A stretch of 64,000 nt of DNA from Gimesia fumaroli (lineage in GTDB: Bacteria; Planctomycetota; Planctomycetia; Planctomycetales; Planctomycetaceae). Within the stretch, counting starts at the first letter, position 1; the number at the start of each line of letters is the position of its first letter. Positions 54,633-64,000 of this stretch are shown here, piece after piece. The stretch lies in the NCBI RefSeq assembly GCF_007754425.1, contig NZ_CP037452.1:4253164-4317163 (forward strand), written 5' to 3'. The notes under the pieces were generated by a model. That model saw only the letters and a program-made list of their open reading frames with translations. It made no database searches and was not told the origin of the DNA. The position numbers and the translations under genes were made by a program.

Positions 54633-57600
54633 TCAACGAGAATACGGCAAGTAACCTTCAAAGTTCCGATGAAAAGCACTGTCAGGCAGTTTGCCGAACG
54701 CCTTTCGTGCTGCATCAAGCGAGCCTGCTCCCGGCTTAAAGTGGCCGGATACGTTGTCAACTGAGAAAATTCGCCCGCCACGAATATCTACGATGCCCGC
54801 ACCACGCACTTGCGGATTCGCACCGCCGATCAGTGTCGGATGAGGCATTCGTTGCCCTGCTCTCGTGCCAATTGTGATGTTTCCCGCATCATCGATAACA
54901 TACATGTACCTGCCAGACATCTGTTTCCCACCTATCTTGCCACTGTCGGTGAGCAAGGAGTTGAGACTCTTTGCCGTTGGATTCTTGATGTAGTGACCAT
55001 TAACGAGGACTCCTGCCGTTTCGTCAGCGGCTCGTGTTGCAGGATCAACTCCAAACAATTTGATCTTCGGTAAAGCTCTTACACCTGCTTGAATTATAAC
55101 TGCTAATGCCCCTTCTTCAAAGGCTGAGACTAACAGTCTGGCAATTTTTTGGGCTGCTGGATCGACTTCCTCTTCAAAATCAATTCCATTTACTAATTCA
55201 TATGCTATATAGATATCTTTAAGCGCATTTCCAACTGCCCCAGCAGTCAGTGCATTCCCCAGAAGAGTCACTGCCCATCCACCAACATTTGTCAATGAAG
55301 CTGCATATGCACCGCCCAAAGCGACTAACCCACCTGTGATATATGCATAGGTTACTGGGTCCTTTAAAGCAGTTTCTAATGCTTTTATGTCTCCTTCAGC
55401 AACATCCTTAAAGTATCCTTTTGCTATCGCAGTATCGAGTGCCATCTGGAACTTTTCTTTCAATAATTTATTCGAGAGTGGCCCAATTTGATCTTTTAGA
55501 TGAATTTTTAATTTATTTTGCAATGCTTTTAACTCTGCTTGAGCAATTGCCAATTGTTTTTGAAGTTCCAGTCTCTCTGCTCTAATCTTGCCTCCCGTCA
55601 GATAATCCAGCCAGTTGAAACTTGTAACTGAAAGAATCCCCTCTTTTAATTCAAGATCTTCCTCGAGAGCCTGTATCACACCTAACTGATATACAAAGGA
55701 ATCTAACAAATCTTGTCTTTGTTTATTTGCAGCTTCCTCAGCATCGAGTTCATTATGTACAATAATTTCATACCAGGGGGCATCCGCATTATAGACGCCG
55801 AATGGTCGACGACTGGGGTTGATTGTGGCAGGATCAGGTAAGTGATCTTCCTGTAGCTCCGCAATCGCATCTCTTGCCTGTTCTGCTTCATCGGGGACAT
55901 TGTTGGTTTCGTTAAGTAAGTCCCCAACTTCCGACAGGTCGGCGAAGAAGTCGTCGATCTTGTCGATGACGGTGTTTTGTCTGGCTTCTTCGATCAACTG
56001 GTAGAAGGACTGCAGCAGATCGTTGAACGACTGGGTTTTGTAGCCCCATTCCTCGTTTATGAGCTCGCCCCCTTCGCTCTCGTATTCGCGATAGAGCCAG
56101 TAGTCGCCGTTGTCGTAGTGTTCCCAGTAGGTGCCGTCTTCCCGGGTGCCGCTGGAAACCGGATCGCCCGTGGGGACTGGTGCGGTTTGCGGCGATCCGA
56201 ATTCAAGAAATCCTGGCGTTCCTGAATATAGTTCCGGATCACTTAAAAATCCGAGCATGATTGATACGTATGACAGCGGATCAAATATGGGAAGCGGCGG
56301 GAGGGATATCGCGAATTGGTCTGCGTCTGAGTTGGTCAACGTCTGGACTGACGTGCCTCCGAGGGCTTCATTACTATGATTCAAATTTCCTTGATCATCA
56401 GTATTTGTGTAATAAATGTCTGTAGTGGTTCGTAAAATGTTTCCCGGTCCAGCGGTTTCATCACCAAGGCCGTTGGAATTCGCAACATGGGTCACGTTTT
56501 TAACTTGCTGGGTTCCTGTATCTCCTGTCTGTCCATTTGTGGTTGCCTGCGTCTGTTTGCTGGTTTTATCATATTGATTCACCTGAAAATCGGTTGTTTC
56601 ACCGCCCTGGTTAAAGTAACGTGTCATCCGATATAAGGTTTTATCATTTGTTCCTCCGGATGATTTCCATTTACCAGAGAAGTAACTATTAGAATCGATT
56701 TCAATAATATTGCGATAGTTGGACTGGTTCTTACGGATCCCCTCAATCACTTCATAATTCAGATTACCTCTTTTGTGCTGCTCTAGAAAATTAGCACTGC
56801 CGCTACTGGCGACAAATTCAAATCCATCGCCTGAAGCGGACATTTGGAAGTGATTGCCATTAGAACTGGTGAGAAGTTCCGTAATAGCTCGATCAGTAAT
56901 GGTACCATCGATCATCGTAATATCTTCGGTACTAGATGAAGTCGTACCGCCGTCGACTGACATTCCAAACGATCCCGAAAGGCCGTTACCGCCGCCGAAG
57001 TTACCATCCACTCTGAGGGCATAACTGGTGTGGTCGTAGTTATCACGGAAGGTATGCCGGGTACCGGTTTCGGTTGTGACGTCATTGCTGTCTGTCGTAA
57101 CCACCACACTGACTTCGGTATCGGCAACGTGATTTCTTATGTCTACGAAGTGGAGATCGATAGCCCAACCACTACCCAACTGGTTACTGCCTCCGAACCG
57201 AAAATCATTGTGAACATACTCTTCCGAATGGGTCACGAAATCATGAGTGACAACGGAAGAGGTTAGATATTCGCCAGGATTATTCGGGTCGGGAACACTG
57301 GTGACCGTTTCCTCATAGACGCCACTATAGGAAGAACTTCCATGGCCATTCAGATCCGCATTGAATCCGTTATTGCCGCCTCCATTTTCACTCTCTTCAT
57401 CCAGTAACCACGATTGATTCGTATTGGCGGTCACACGTCTGGTTGTAGTGAGAGTTACATTACCATTGGCGTCTTCAGAACTCGCAGTTGAAAGGTAGGT
57501 GGTCGTCGAGTGAGTGTCTTGAGGATCGTCACCGAAGTCTTCCGAATAACTACTGTGGGAAGTCTGGAACGATGGGACTGGCAACGCAGTAGAACTACTG

Positions 57601-60600
57601 CTGTCATCTGGAACTGGAGTCACCTGCGATGCATTGAAAGTCTCGTACAACAGATCATGATCGGTTAATTCGTTCGTGCCGGTCGATTCGCTGAACGATT
57701 CCGTTTCGACCCCCATTGTGCCGAGGAAGTTGATCTTCAGAATTTCCCGACTGCCCAGGGAATCGCTGCCGGTATCCGTAGAAAAAGAAGAACTCTTGCT
57801 TATTTGATAAAACGAGCCCCCTAGGGGAGAAACGCTGCCAGAAGGGATAAATAAACCATCGCCTACTGTAAAGGAAGCACCAGTACTTCCGCCATACTCA
57901 CCGCTGACCGCATACGGCGCAATCGGTTCCTCACTTTGTGTTGTTGCAGACCCCGCACGTTCGTCCAGTCTCATAATAATCGCTGCTATATCAGGAGTTG
58001 TCTGCCCTGAATACTGCGCTGATATTTTGATCACATCTGTAGTCTCTGCATTGGAGAAAACAGATCGATCGGTAAGTACTTCTTCACTCGTTATCTGTCC
58101 CAGTATCACATAATGAATGTTATCAAGGATATACTCGGAGACGAGAGGATTTGTGTTTTCTGTATCGAGAGTTTCTTCGGTCAGTAGCGTGCCGGTAGTA
58201 GTTGTTATTTCCGTGGTAGTCACATCGGAAGAACGCTCACCAAGACTACGCGTATTCTCGTAAGTCCCCTGTTGCACATTCGTCACTGCCGGGTGCGTGG
58301 TATTGATCAGTTCGAATGAGCTTGATTCGGTCTGGGAATAAAGGCTGGCACTTTTCTCCTCTGACCCGGAATTGACCACACTGGAAGTCGTCCCGTCCGC
58401 ATAGAGATAATCGTCCGTACGGAGCGAGGTGTTGAAGCTGTTGTTTGTGATCGGCGTGGCACCCTCTTCGGGGGTGACGGTGCCGCTTGTTTCATCATAC
58501 TCAGAAGCGACGTGCACCGTGTTTTTGATACCAGCGACACTTTCGTCGACGGTGGTGCGATCTGATTCTGAATGCTGTGTGAAATTGCTGGTGCCAGACT
58601 CCTTGTATTCACTCCAGTCATGCGAGGTCGCTTCACTGTTAGATCCCGATCCGTCAGTCCAGTTTTCGCCGCCATCCACGGTGTTTGTGACATCGGTACT
58701 GGAATAGGTTGAGACACTGCCGTCATTCACATTCCAGGACTTGCTGCCCGTTTCAATGAATGTGTCAAGGGCTGTCATATCGGTTGTGATGCCATCAATG
58801 TCGGTATCGGCAAACTGTGTGGAAATCTGGTCAATATCGTAAGTGACGCTGCCGTTTGATTCTTTGTAGCTGGTTTGGTCTTCCTGGTCGATGGTGAAAG
58901 TGGATTTCCGATCATCGCCGGTGGAATCATTCGATACTTCATCGGTCGTGTATTCGGAAGAGCCAGAGGATGTTTCCACGAAGTCGTAGGAACGATTTGT
59001 TTCGTCGTAATCGTCAGACGTGTTCACGATCACGGATGCACCCTCATTGTAATTGGATGTATCGAGGGTATGGTAGGTTGTCACCCGGTTTCCTGAAGAG
59101 GTGTCAGCGTAATTCTCCAGATTAGAGGAATGATAAATCAGGCCGGGAGACGAGATCGGATTGATGGCATCGTATCTCTGATAGTTGCCTTTGTTGGAAT
59201 AGTTCGAACCCCAGTTCGTTGTTCCCGCATCGGTTGTCTCGATCAGAGAAATGACAGTCAACTGGGAACCGGGATATTCCGTGTTGACCGATGTTGTTGA
59301 AGTTGTAGAAGAGAGGCTGTGATGATCGACACCGTGACTGGATGACAGGTACGAAGATGTGCCTTCCAGGTGACCACTGATAAGTTGTTCGTCCAGGATT
59401 TCGATATCCCGGTAGTTGTCACTGCCATCAATGTCGGTGATTTCAATCGAGGTGAAATTGGAAACAATATCGGGATCACTTACATCATTGGATTCTAAGA
59501 TCGTCGAGGCATAAGTGTCGTAATTACTCCAGCCGGAGGATGTGTATTCCGAGTGGGCGTTTCCGCTGGTGTTTCCGGAACGGCTGGTATTGCTGGTGGT
59601 GGTTTCGTATTCGGAGTGAGAATTCTCGATGCTGTCATCGAGTGTGTAGAGACGGCTGGTGCCGTTGTCGTTAACGGTGTTGACATCGACTTCGGAATAA
59701 GCGTCTGTGCTATAGTCGCTGTAGCCGGAGTCGGTGTAGGAGTAGGTGGTCAGCTCGGTGTCGAGAGTGTTGGAGCCGAGGTTGTTGAAGTCTTTGTCGC
59801 CGATGTAGCTGAAGGAAAATTCATCGTGGGTGACGTCGGTGGTGTCGATGTCGATATCGTTGTCTGTGGTGATGGTGGTCGAGAGAACGACAGCGGGGGT
59901 GACGACGCCGTTTGCGTCGGTCGTTTCTTCCGAGACGGTGATATCTTCCGTGGTGGTGATAGTGCCTAGGATGTTGGTTGATTCGACGGATGAATAATGG
60001 TCGGTGCCGTTGGAACTGTAGTTGAAACCTTCGAAGTTGCTGTACTCGTCGTTGACGGCGTCGTAATCGTAATCGCGGTCTGAACTGCGGGTCCACTGGT
60101 TGGAGCCGTAGGTGTTGACGAAGATGACGGTCGTGCCGAGTTGGGCCATGCCCTGGGCAACGGTGGCGGTGGACGTGATTTCCTCTTTGTATTCGTCGTA
60201 CTGGAACAGCGTGATAGCATGCGCTTCGGCGATCAGGATGTCGCCCCCCATACCGTCATCTTCGCGGGTTTCCGAGGCTGAAAGAGTGAACGATTGATTG
60301 CCGTAGTTATAAGTGCTGTCGAGGATGGTTTCGGTGACGACCGTTGTGAATTCGTCTTCGCCTGCTTCTTCGATGGAGAAGTCGGCGTCGATTTCGTAAT
60401 GATCGCTGGCGTTTTCAGTGAGGGTCCAGGTTGTGGTGGCATTCCCGGTGCCGGCGGCGGTGTAGTCAAGGTTATACTGATAGTTGTGACTGCCTGACTG
60501 AACCAGGTCGATGGTGTTAAATCCGGACACGCCGATCGCTTCGGAAAAGCTGGTGGTAATCGTGTAGGTCGATTGAAGTGTCTCCTGATAGCTCCAGTTG

Positions 60601-63600
60601 CCACCTCCCAGATCGGTGTAATCGCGGGTGAGGGTCGAGTCAATTTCGGTCGTGACCGAGAAGCTGCCGCCGGTGCCCAAAGCATTCTGATAGATGACCG
60701 TGTCCAGGGTATCGACGGTTTCGGTGTCGTCGATCAATGAAGGACTGTCGAACTTCGTGAGATAGTCGGCGGCGAAGCCTTCCTGGGAAATGTATTCGGG
60801 GACTTTTCCGAGTGACGGGGTATCGATGCCGGGCTCGTAACGGTCGTTCTTGAAATTACCGTATATGCCGTAGGCGTCGACAATCACAATGGTGACCTGA
60901 CCAGTGCCGGTGTTGAGGGCGGAGTCTTCAAAGGTATAATTGAAGGTGATCGTGCCGGATGCGTAATCACTGGGGGTGAAGATCACGATATCATCGCCGG
61001 CGGTCTGCCCGACCGCAGCGGTGCCGCCGCCGGATGCGGATGTAATGGAAGTAATCGTTGTGGTGCCGGTGCGGGTGTCGTTGTTGAGGACGTTCAGTTC
61101 AAAGGTAGTCCCCAGGTCTTCGACTTTGACGAAGTAATAGTCATCGACGGCGTTGGCCGTGGTCGATGGATCGGAGAAGTCGTTGTTGGAAATGGTACCG
61201 GTCGCGGAACCGTCGGCAATACCGACGCGGGAGGCATCAGTAGCACCGTCGATCAGTTCGCCGCTAAGTGAGACGGTGAAGGTTTCGCTGGCTTCGATCA
61301 GGGTATCATCGATCACATCGACATAGACGACAGCCGAAGTTTCACCGGCGGCAATGGTGACCAGGTAATCAGTGAGCGCGGTGTAATCGGACGAGTTTGC
61401 CGTACCATCGGCGGTGCTGACGAGCACAGTGATATCTTTCGTGGCGGCTTTGTCGAGGGTGATTTCGAAGCCGAACTGGCTATGTTCGAGAGCCGTCAAA
61501 TCGCCGATGCTAAGCTGTGCGATATCGTTATTGCCGGTGATGGTGACTTCGGCCTGATTGTCGGCAATGGTGACATTCGCCCCCGAGACAGAGACATTGC
61601 TGAGATTGACCAGGAAGATTTCATCCCATTCAACGAGGTCGTCGTCGGTGATGGGGACAGTGATTTGCTGAGTTTCGTTGGCAGACATACCGGTAAAGTT
61701 GAGTGTGCCGGAACTGGTAGTATAATCGGACTGGCCGGTTGCCGTTTGCCCCTGGGTTGCCCAGTCGACACTGAAAGCGTAGCCAACCGCCTGATCGACT
61801 GTGACTGTGACGGTGGCAGTTCCGGCAGCTTCATTAACGGAGAGGTCGGCAATAGTGATGCTGGCCGCTTCATCATCCTCAATGGTGGCAACGCCGGTGT
61901 TGTTAAGGATGGTTAGACGGTCGTCGACGACGCCCCCAACGAGGATATTCGAAAGCACGAGCGAGAAGGTTTCATCTCCTTCGAAGAGCGTATCGTTTGT
62001 AAGACTGACGGTGATGTCGATAGATGTCTGACCGGCGGTGATGGCGTAAGGCTGGCTGCTGATGGCGGTATAGTCTGAACCGGCGGTCGCGGTGCCATCC
62101 AGTGTAGAGACATCGAAGGTGACGGCATCTGTCGCTTTTGTAGCGAGAGAAACCGTGAAGGTGGCGGTGCTGGCGGTTTCATCCACGGTGACATCAGACA
62201 CGCTGAGACCGGTGGTTTCCGTGTCGGTGATTGTGACGACGGCGGTGTCATCACCACCGAAGAAGGTTGCCCAGCCACCGCCAGCGTTCGCACTGAGATC
62301 GGAAAGACTGATCGTAAAGGTTTCGTCTTCTTCGACCAAGAGGTCGCGATAGAGGGGAACGTCGATGGCCACTGACGTTTCGCCGGCGGGGATCGTGACC
62401 AGGTAATCCGTCAGAGTGAAGTAATCGGCAGCCCCGGCGGTATCGGAGACATCGCCTGTATTGACCAGCATAGAAAGGTCAACCAGAGTTGACTGTGGGA
62501 TTGAAACGGTAACGTGCGCGACTTCGTCGCCTTCGTTAACAGTAACGTCTTCGATGGTAACGGGGAGAGGAGTTCTGCCACTATCGTATATTGTTGCATA
62601 ATTATTCGACTGATCGATGGGGAGCGGCGTTCCGGTTAACTGTGTCAGTTCCAGATAAAAGATTTCATCGAGTTCAGGGATAGAGTCGCCCATAAGGTAT
62701 ACAGTGATGAACTGTTCTTCTCCCGCATTCCCCTGGAAATTGATCGTGCCTGATGCTCCATAATAATCTTCGCCCGCGACTGCAGTTCCATCAACAGTAG
62801 TATAGCTGAATGATGCACCATTAACCACGGTCTGACTTAAGACGACTTTGAACAACACTTCCTCAAGAGGTGCTTCCAGATCATAAAGAGATTTGATGAT
62901 GTAGATGCTTGGACTACTGGAGTCGTCATCATTCAGGATATCAACGACGGCGCTCTCGCTGGTCAGAGAGACGTTCTGTAGAAGCTCTTCTCTGACTTTC
63001 TCATCAAGTAGTGTATCTCCGATTGCCAAGTCACTGAAGTTGATGGCAAATGACTCGTCTGGTTCGACATAAACATCATTTAAAAGAGTGATTGTAATCG
63101 TCTCGGTTTCGTTGGCATTACCGGTAAAAGTAAGCGTGCCAGCGTCGGCGGTGTAATCTATGCCGTCCAGTGCATCGATATCCGCCGTAACCCAGTCTAC
63201 CGTCAGACCTCCGGTAACAGCTTTGTCTAAAGTGACGACAAGTGTGGCAGTCGAATTATTTTCGGAAAACTGCAGCCCAGAGAACGAGAGTGTTGCCTGA
63301 TCATCATTGGCAATCGTGCCAATGCCCTGCGCTTTGGCAATGGTTCCCATGGAGGCGTTTTCAATTTGGACGGTGAATTCTTCGTCGAGTTCTACAATGT
63401 CATCTTTGTTGATTGTGACACTGACGGTCTGAGTTTGGGTGTCAGTTCCCGGATCGGCGGCTGCAAACGTGAGCGTGATTGGTGTCGTGATGGCGACGTA
63501 GTCACCACCGCCTAATGTGGTGGGGTCTGTGAGTGTGCGGAAATCGATTGTTGCCGCGCTTGTCAGATCAGCACCAGAACGGGTGACGGTGAACGTCATG

Positions 63601-64000
63601 ACCTTGGTTCCCACACCGTTCCCTTCGGTAAGAATGACATCGTTGATCGAGAATTCTTCCGCATTTGCAGAGATCGTGGCCTCACCCTGATTATCAGAAA
63701 TCGTGACACTCTTTGTTGCGGCAGACGCGTTGGTCAGATTGACATAGAAGCTCTCGGCGGCTTCCAGAATCTGATCAGCCTGCAGGTCCACGGTAATCGT
63801 TTGAGTTTCTCCATTATTGCCGGCAAAGGTGAGTGTCCCTGAATCGGCGAAGTAGTCGTCAATTTCATTAGCAGTATTATCGACGGTCGACCAGTCCACG
63901 GTGACCGATTCACCTACTTGCCCGCTGAGTGTTACCGTGAAAGTGGCTGTGCCATTTCCTTCATTGACAGAAATATCATTGATAGCCAGAGATGCACTGT
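54633..64000 (-). CDS. Giant Calx-beta surface protein with polymorphic-toxin-like C-terminus, 5' end outside window
   Basis: More than 3120 codons are visible and the frame is still open at base 64000. In order: at least eight Calx-beta domains (64000 to about 61180; each with a NEG or NEA start such as INDISVNEGNGTATFTVTL and the acidic DDxxVExDExF block, calcium-binding); a cadherin/VCBS-like domain with NVLNNDT (to about 60880); a Ser/Thr/Asp/Tyr-rich region of about 1490 residues (60830-56360); an aromatic motif YWEHYDNGDYWLYREYE; a helical, partly hydrophobic module (55990-55100) homologous to the orphan cassette; and a unique tip of about 150 residues. No cysteine was seen. I infer a secreted calcium-stabilised stalk carrying a toxic tip. 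The start and any export signal are outside the window. Confidence 0.85.
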   Translation of the reverse strand, partial: SASLAINDISVNEGNGTATFTVTLSGQVGESVTVDWSTVDNTANEIDDYFADSGTLTFAGNNGETQTITVDLQADQILEAAESFYVNLTNASAATKSVTISDNQGEATISANAEEFSINDVILTEGNGVGTKVMTFTVTRSGADLTSAATIDFRTLTDPTTLGGGDYVAITTPITLTFAAADPGTDTQTQTVSVTINKDDIVELDEEFTVQIENASMGTIAKAQGIGTIANDDQATLSFSGLQFSENNSTATLVVTLDKAVTGGLTVDWVTADIDALDGIDYTADAGTLTFTGNANETETITITLLNDVYVEPDESFAINFSDLAIGDTLLDEKVREELLQNVSLTSESAVVDILNDDDSSSPSIYIIKSLYDLEAPLEEVLFKVVLSQTVVNGASFSYTTVDGTAVAGEDYYGASGTINFQGNAGEEQFITVYLMGDSIPELDEIFYLELTQLTGTPLPIDQSNNYATIYDSGRTPLPVTIEDVTVNEGDEVAHVTVSIPQSTLVDLSMLVNTGDVSDTAGAADYFTLTDYLVTIPAGETSVAIDVPLYRDLLVEEDETFTISLSDLSANAGGGWATFFGGDDTAVVTITDTETTGLSVSDVTVDETASTATFTVSLATKATDAVTFDVSTLDGTATAGSDYTAISSQPYAITAGQTSIDITVSLTNDTLFEGDETFSLVLSNILVGGVVDDRLTILNNTGVATIEDDEAASITIADLSVNEAAGTATVTVTVDQAVGYAFSVDWATQGQTATGQSDYTTSSGTLNFTGMSANETQQITVPITDDDLVEWDEIFLVNLSNVSVSGANVTIADNQAEVTITGNNDIAQLSIGDLTALEHSQFGFEITLDKAATKDITVLVSTADGTANSSDYTALTDYLVTIAAGETSAVVYVDVIDDTLIEASETFTVSLSGELIDGATDASRVGIADGSATGTISNNDFSDPSTTANAVDDYYFVKVEDLGTTFELNVLNNDTRTGTTTITSITSASGGGTAAVGQTAGDDIVIFTPSDYASGTITFNYTFEDSALNTGTGQVTIVIVDAYGIYGNFKNDRYEPGIDTPSLGKVPEYISQEGFAADYLTKFDSPSLIDDTETVDTLDTVIYQNALGTGGSFSVTTEIDSTLTRDYTDLGGGNWSYQETLQSTYTITTSFSEAIGVSGFNTIDLVQSGSHNYQYNLDYTAAGTGNATTTWTLTENASDHYEIDADFSIEEAGEDEFTTVVTETILDSTYNYGNQSFTLSASETREDDGMGGDILIAEAHAITLFQYDEYKEEITSTATVAQGMAQLGTTVIFVNTYGSNQWTRSSDRDYDYDAVNDEYSNFEGFNYSSNGTDHYSSVESTNILGTITTTEDITVSEETTDANGVVTPAVVLSTTITTDNDIDIDTTDVTHDEFSFSYIGDKDFNNLGSNTLDTELTTYSYTDSGYSDYSTDAYSEVDVNTVNDNGTSRLYTLDDSIENSHSEYETTTSNTSRSGNTSGNAHSEYTSSGWSNYDTYASTILESNDVSDPDIVSNFTSIEITDIDGSDNYRDIEILDEQLISGHLEGTSSYLSSSHGVDHHSLSSTTSTTSVNTEYPGSQLTVISLIETTDAGTTNWGSNYSNKGNYQRYDAINPISSPGLIYHSSNLENYADTSSGNRVTTYHTLDTSNYNEGASVIVNTSDDYDETNRSYDFVETSSGSSEYTTDEVSNDSTGDDRKSTFTIDQEDQTSYKESNGSVTYDIDQISTQFADTDIDGITTDMTALDTFIETGSKSWNVNDGSVSTYSSTDVTNTVDGGENWTDGSGSNSEATSHDWSEYKESGTSNFTQHSESDRTTVDESVAGIKNTVHVASEYDETSGTVTPEEGATPITNNSFNTSLRTDDYLYADGTTSSVVNSGSEEKSASLYSQTESSSFELINTTHPAVTNVQQGTYENTRSLGERSSDVTTTEITTTTGTLLTEETLDTENTNPLVSEYILDNIHYVILGQITSEEVLTDRSVFSNAETTDVIKISAQYSGQTTPDIAAIIMRLDERAGSATTQSEEPIAPYAVSGEYGGSTGASFTVGDGLFIPSGSVSPLGGSFYQISKSSSFSTDTGSDSLGSREILKINFLGTMGVETESFSESTGTNELTDHDLLYETFNASQVTPVPDDSSSSTALPVPSFQTSHSSYSEDFGDDPQDTHSTTTYLSTASSEDANGNVTLTTTRRVTANTNQSWLLDEESENGGGNNGFNADLNGHGSSSYSGVYEETVTSVPDPNNPGEYLTSSVVTHDFVTHSEEYVHNDFRFGGSNQLGSGWAIDLHFVDIRNHVADTEVSVVVTTDSNDVTTETGTRHTFRDNYDHTSYALRVDGNFGGGNGLSGSFGMSVDGGTTSSSTEDITMIDGTITDRAITELLTSSNGNHFQMSASGDGFEFVASSGSANFLEQHKRGNLNYEVIEGIRKNQSNYRNIIEIDSNSYFSGKWKSSGGTNDKTLYRMTRYFNQGGETTDFQVNQYDKTSKQTQATTNGQTGDTGTQQVKNVTHVANSNGLGDETAGPGNILRTTTDIYYTNTDDQGNLNHSNEALGGTSVQTLTNSDADQFAISLPPLPIFDPLSYVSIMLGFLSDPELYSGTPGFLEFGSPQTAPVPTGDPVSSGTREDGTYWEHYDNGDYWLYREYESEGGELINEEWGYKTQSFNDLLQSFYQLIEEARQNTVIDKIDDFFADLSEVGDLLNETNNVPDEAEQARDAIAELQEDHLPDPATINPSRRPFGVYNADAPWYEIIVHNELDAEEAANKQRQDLLDSFVYQLGVIQALEEDLELKEGILSVTSFNWLDYLTGGKIRAERLELQKQLAIAQAELKALQNKLKIHLKDQIGPLSNKLLKEKFQMALDTAIAKGYFKDVAEGDIKALETALKDPVTYAYITGGLVALGGAYAASLTNVGGWAVTLLGNALTAGAVGNALKDIYIAYELVNGIDFEEEVDPAAQKIARLLVSAFEEGALAVIIQAGVRALPKIKLFGVDPATRAADETAGVLVNGHYIKNPTAKSLNSLLTDSGKIGGKQMSGRYMYVIDDAGNITIGTRAGQRMPHPTLIGGANPQVRGAGIVDIRGGRIFSVDNVSGHFKPGAGSLDAARKAFGKLPDSAFHRNFEGYLPYSR
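56360..60830 (-). repeat. Ser/Thr/Asp/Tyr-rich degenerate repeat region of the giant protein
   Basis: About 1490 codons of weakly periodic sequence with blocks such as YDETNRSYDFVETSSGSSEY, TTSNTSRSGNTSGNAHSEY and SYKESNGSVTYDIDQIS. Each block of roughly 25-40 residues alternates an aromatic-bearing strand with an acidic or Gly/Asn turn. It is not Calx-beta and not a clean Rhs/YD repeat. Likely an elongated beta structure forming the shaft between the Calx-beta stack and the toxic tip. Confidence 0.6.

Noticed and set aside
51248-55990. Active DNA inversion between the two helical modules
   Set aside because: The modules are similar as protein but appear well diverged as DNA, so present-day homologous inversion is unlikely; tip exchange is kept only as an evolutionary inference.

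Overview
The window looks like a chromosomal segment of a planctomycete, probably a Gimesia/Planctomyces-type member of the Planctomycetales. This rests on gene content and style (large secreted TPR, PQQ-propeller and FHA proteins, a Tat-exported TIM-barrel epimerase, an ExbB/ExbD cluster with very large exported partners, a MazG-like protein with a zinc tail, moderate GC, patchy Shine-Dalgarno use). It is inferred from memory of such genomes, not from a search.

Left part (1-20.7 kb) is ordinary chromosome. On the minus strand are a TetR-controlled RND efflux operon whose two operator-like palindromes are visible, a sigma54 activator with a sensorless histidine kinase, rpsO-pnp with a clear terminator, and an NfeD-type membrane protease. 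On the plus strand follow a full-length Lhr helicase, a TPR protein with a metallopeptidase domain, and a MazG-like enzyme.

20.8-33.8 kb (plus strand) is a tight eight-gene run: a toroid/HEAT exported protein, a single-pass membrane protein, ExbB, two ExbD proteins (one with an N-terminal zinc ribbon), a 1229-residue FHA/transmembrane/PQQ-propeller protein, a solute-binding-protein-like protein overlapping it by 4 nt, and an unknown exported protein. It reads as a proton-motive-force-driven envelope machine of unknown purpose. MOSC, csrA, a sugar isomerase-like protein, htpG, an FAD halogenase-like protein and a semialdehyde dehydrogenase follow.

41.7-48.1 kb is an integrated element in tRNA-Lys(TTT). 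The integrase stop codon lies inside the tRNA 3' end. The element carries small ORFs, an iteron-like repeat cluster, a prim-pol/helicase replication protein, a ParB-TOPRIM fusion and an HTH protein. The far attachment site was not found.

48.2-54.2 kb is a mobile-element graveyard (two different halves of RAYT-type transposases, two IS4-family remnants) around one intact exported beta-propeller gene.

The right end is the most interesting part. A gene of more than 9.3 kb (54633 to beyond 64000, minus strand) encodes a cysteine-free giant with at least eight Calx-beta repeats, a roughly 1490-residue Ser/Thr/Tyr/Asp-rich region, a helical module and a C-terminal tip that looks like a polymorphic toxin. 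A candidate immunity gene follows directly, then a truncated kptA. Pointing at it from the other side is an orphan cassette: a diverged copy of the giant's helical module fused to a PT-HINT domain and a nucleotidyltransferase-like tip, followed by its own candidate immunity gene and bracketed by IS-end sequences. I propose a planctomycete polymorphic-toxin locus with exchangeable tips.
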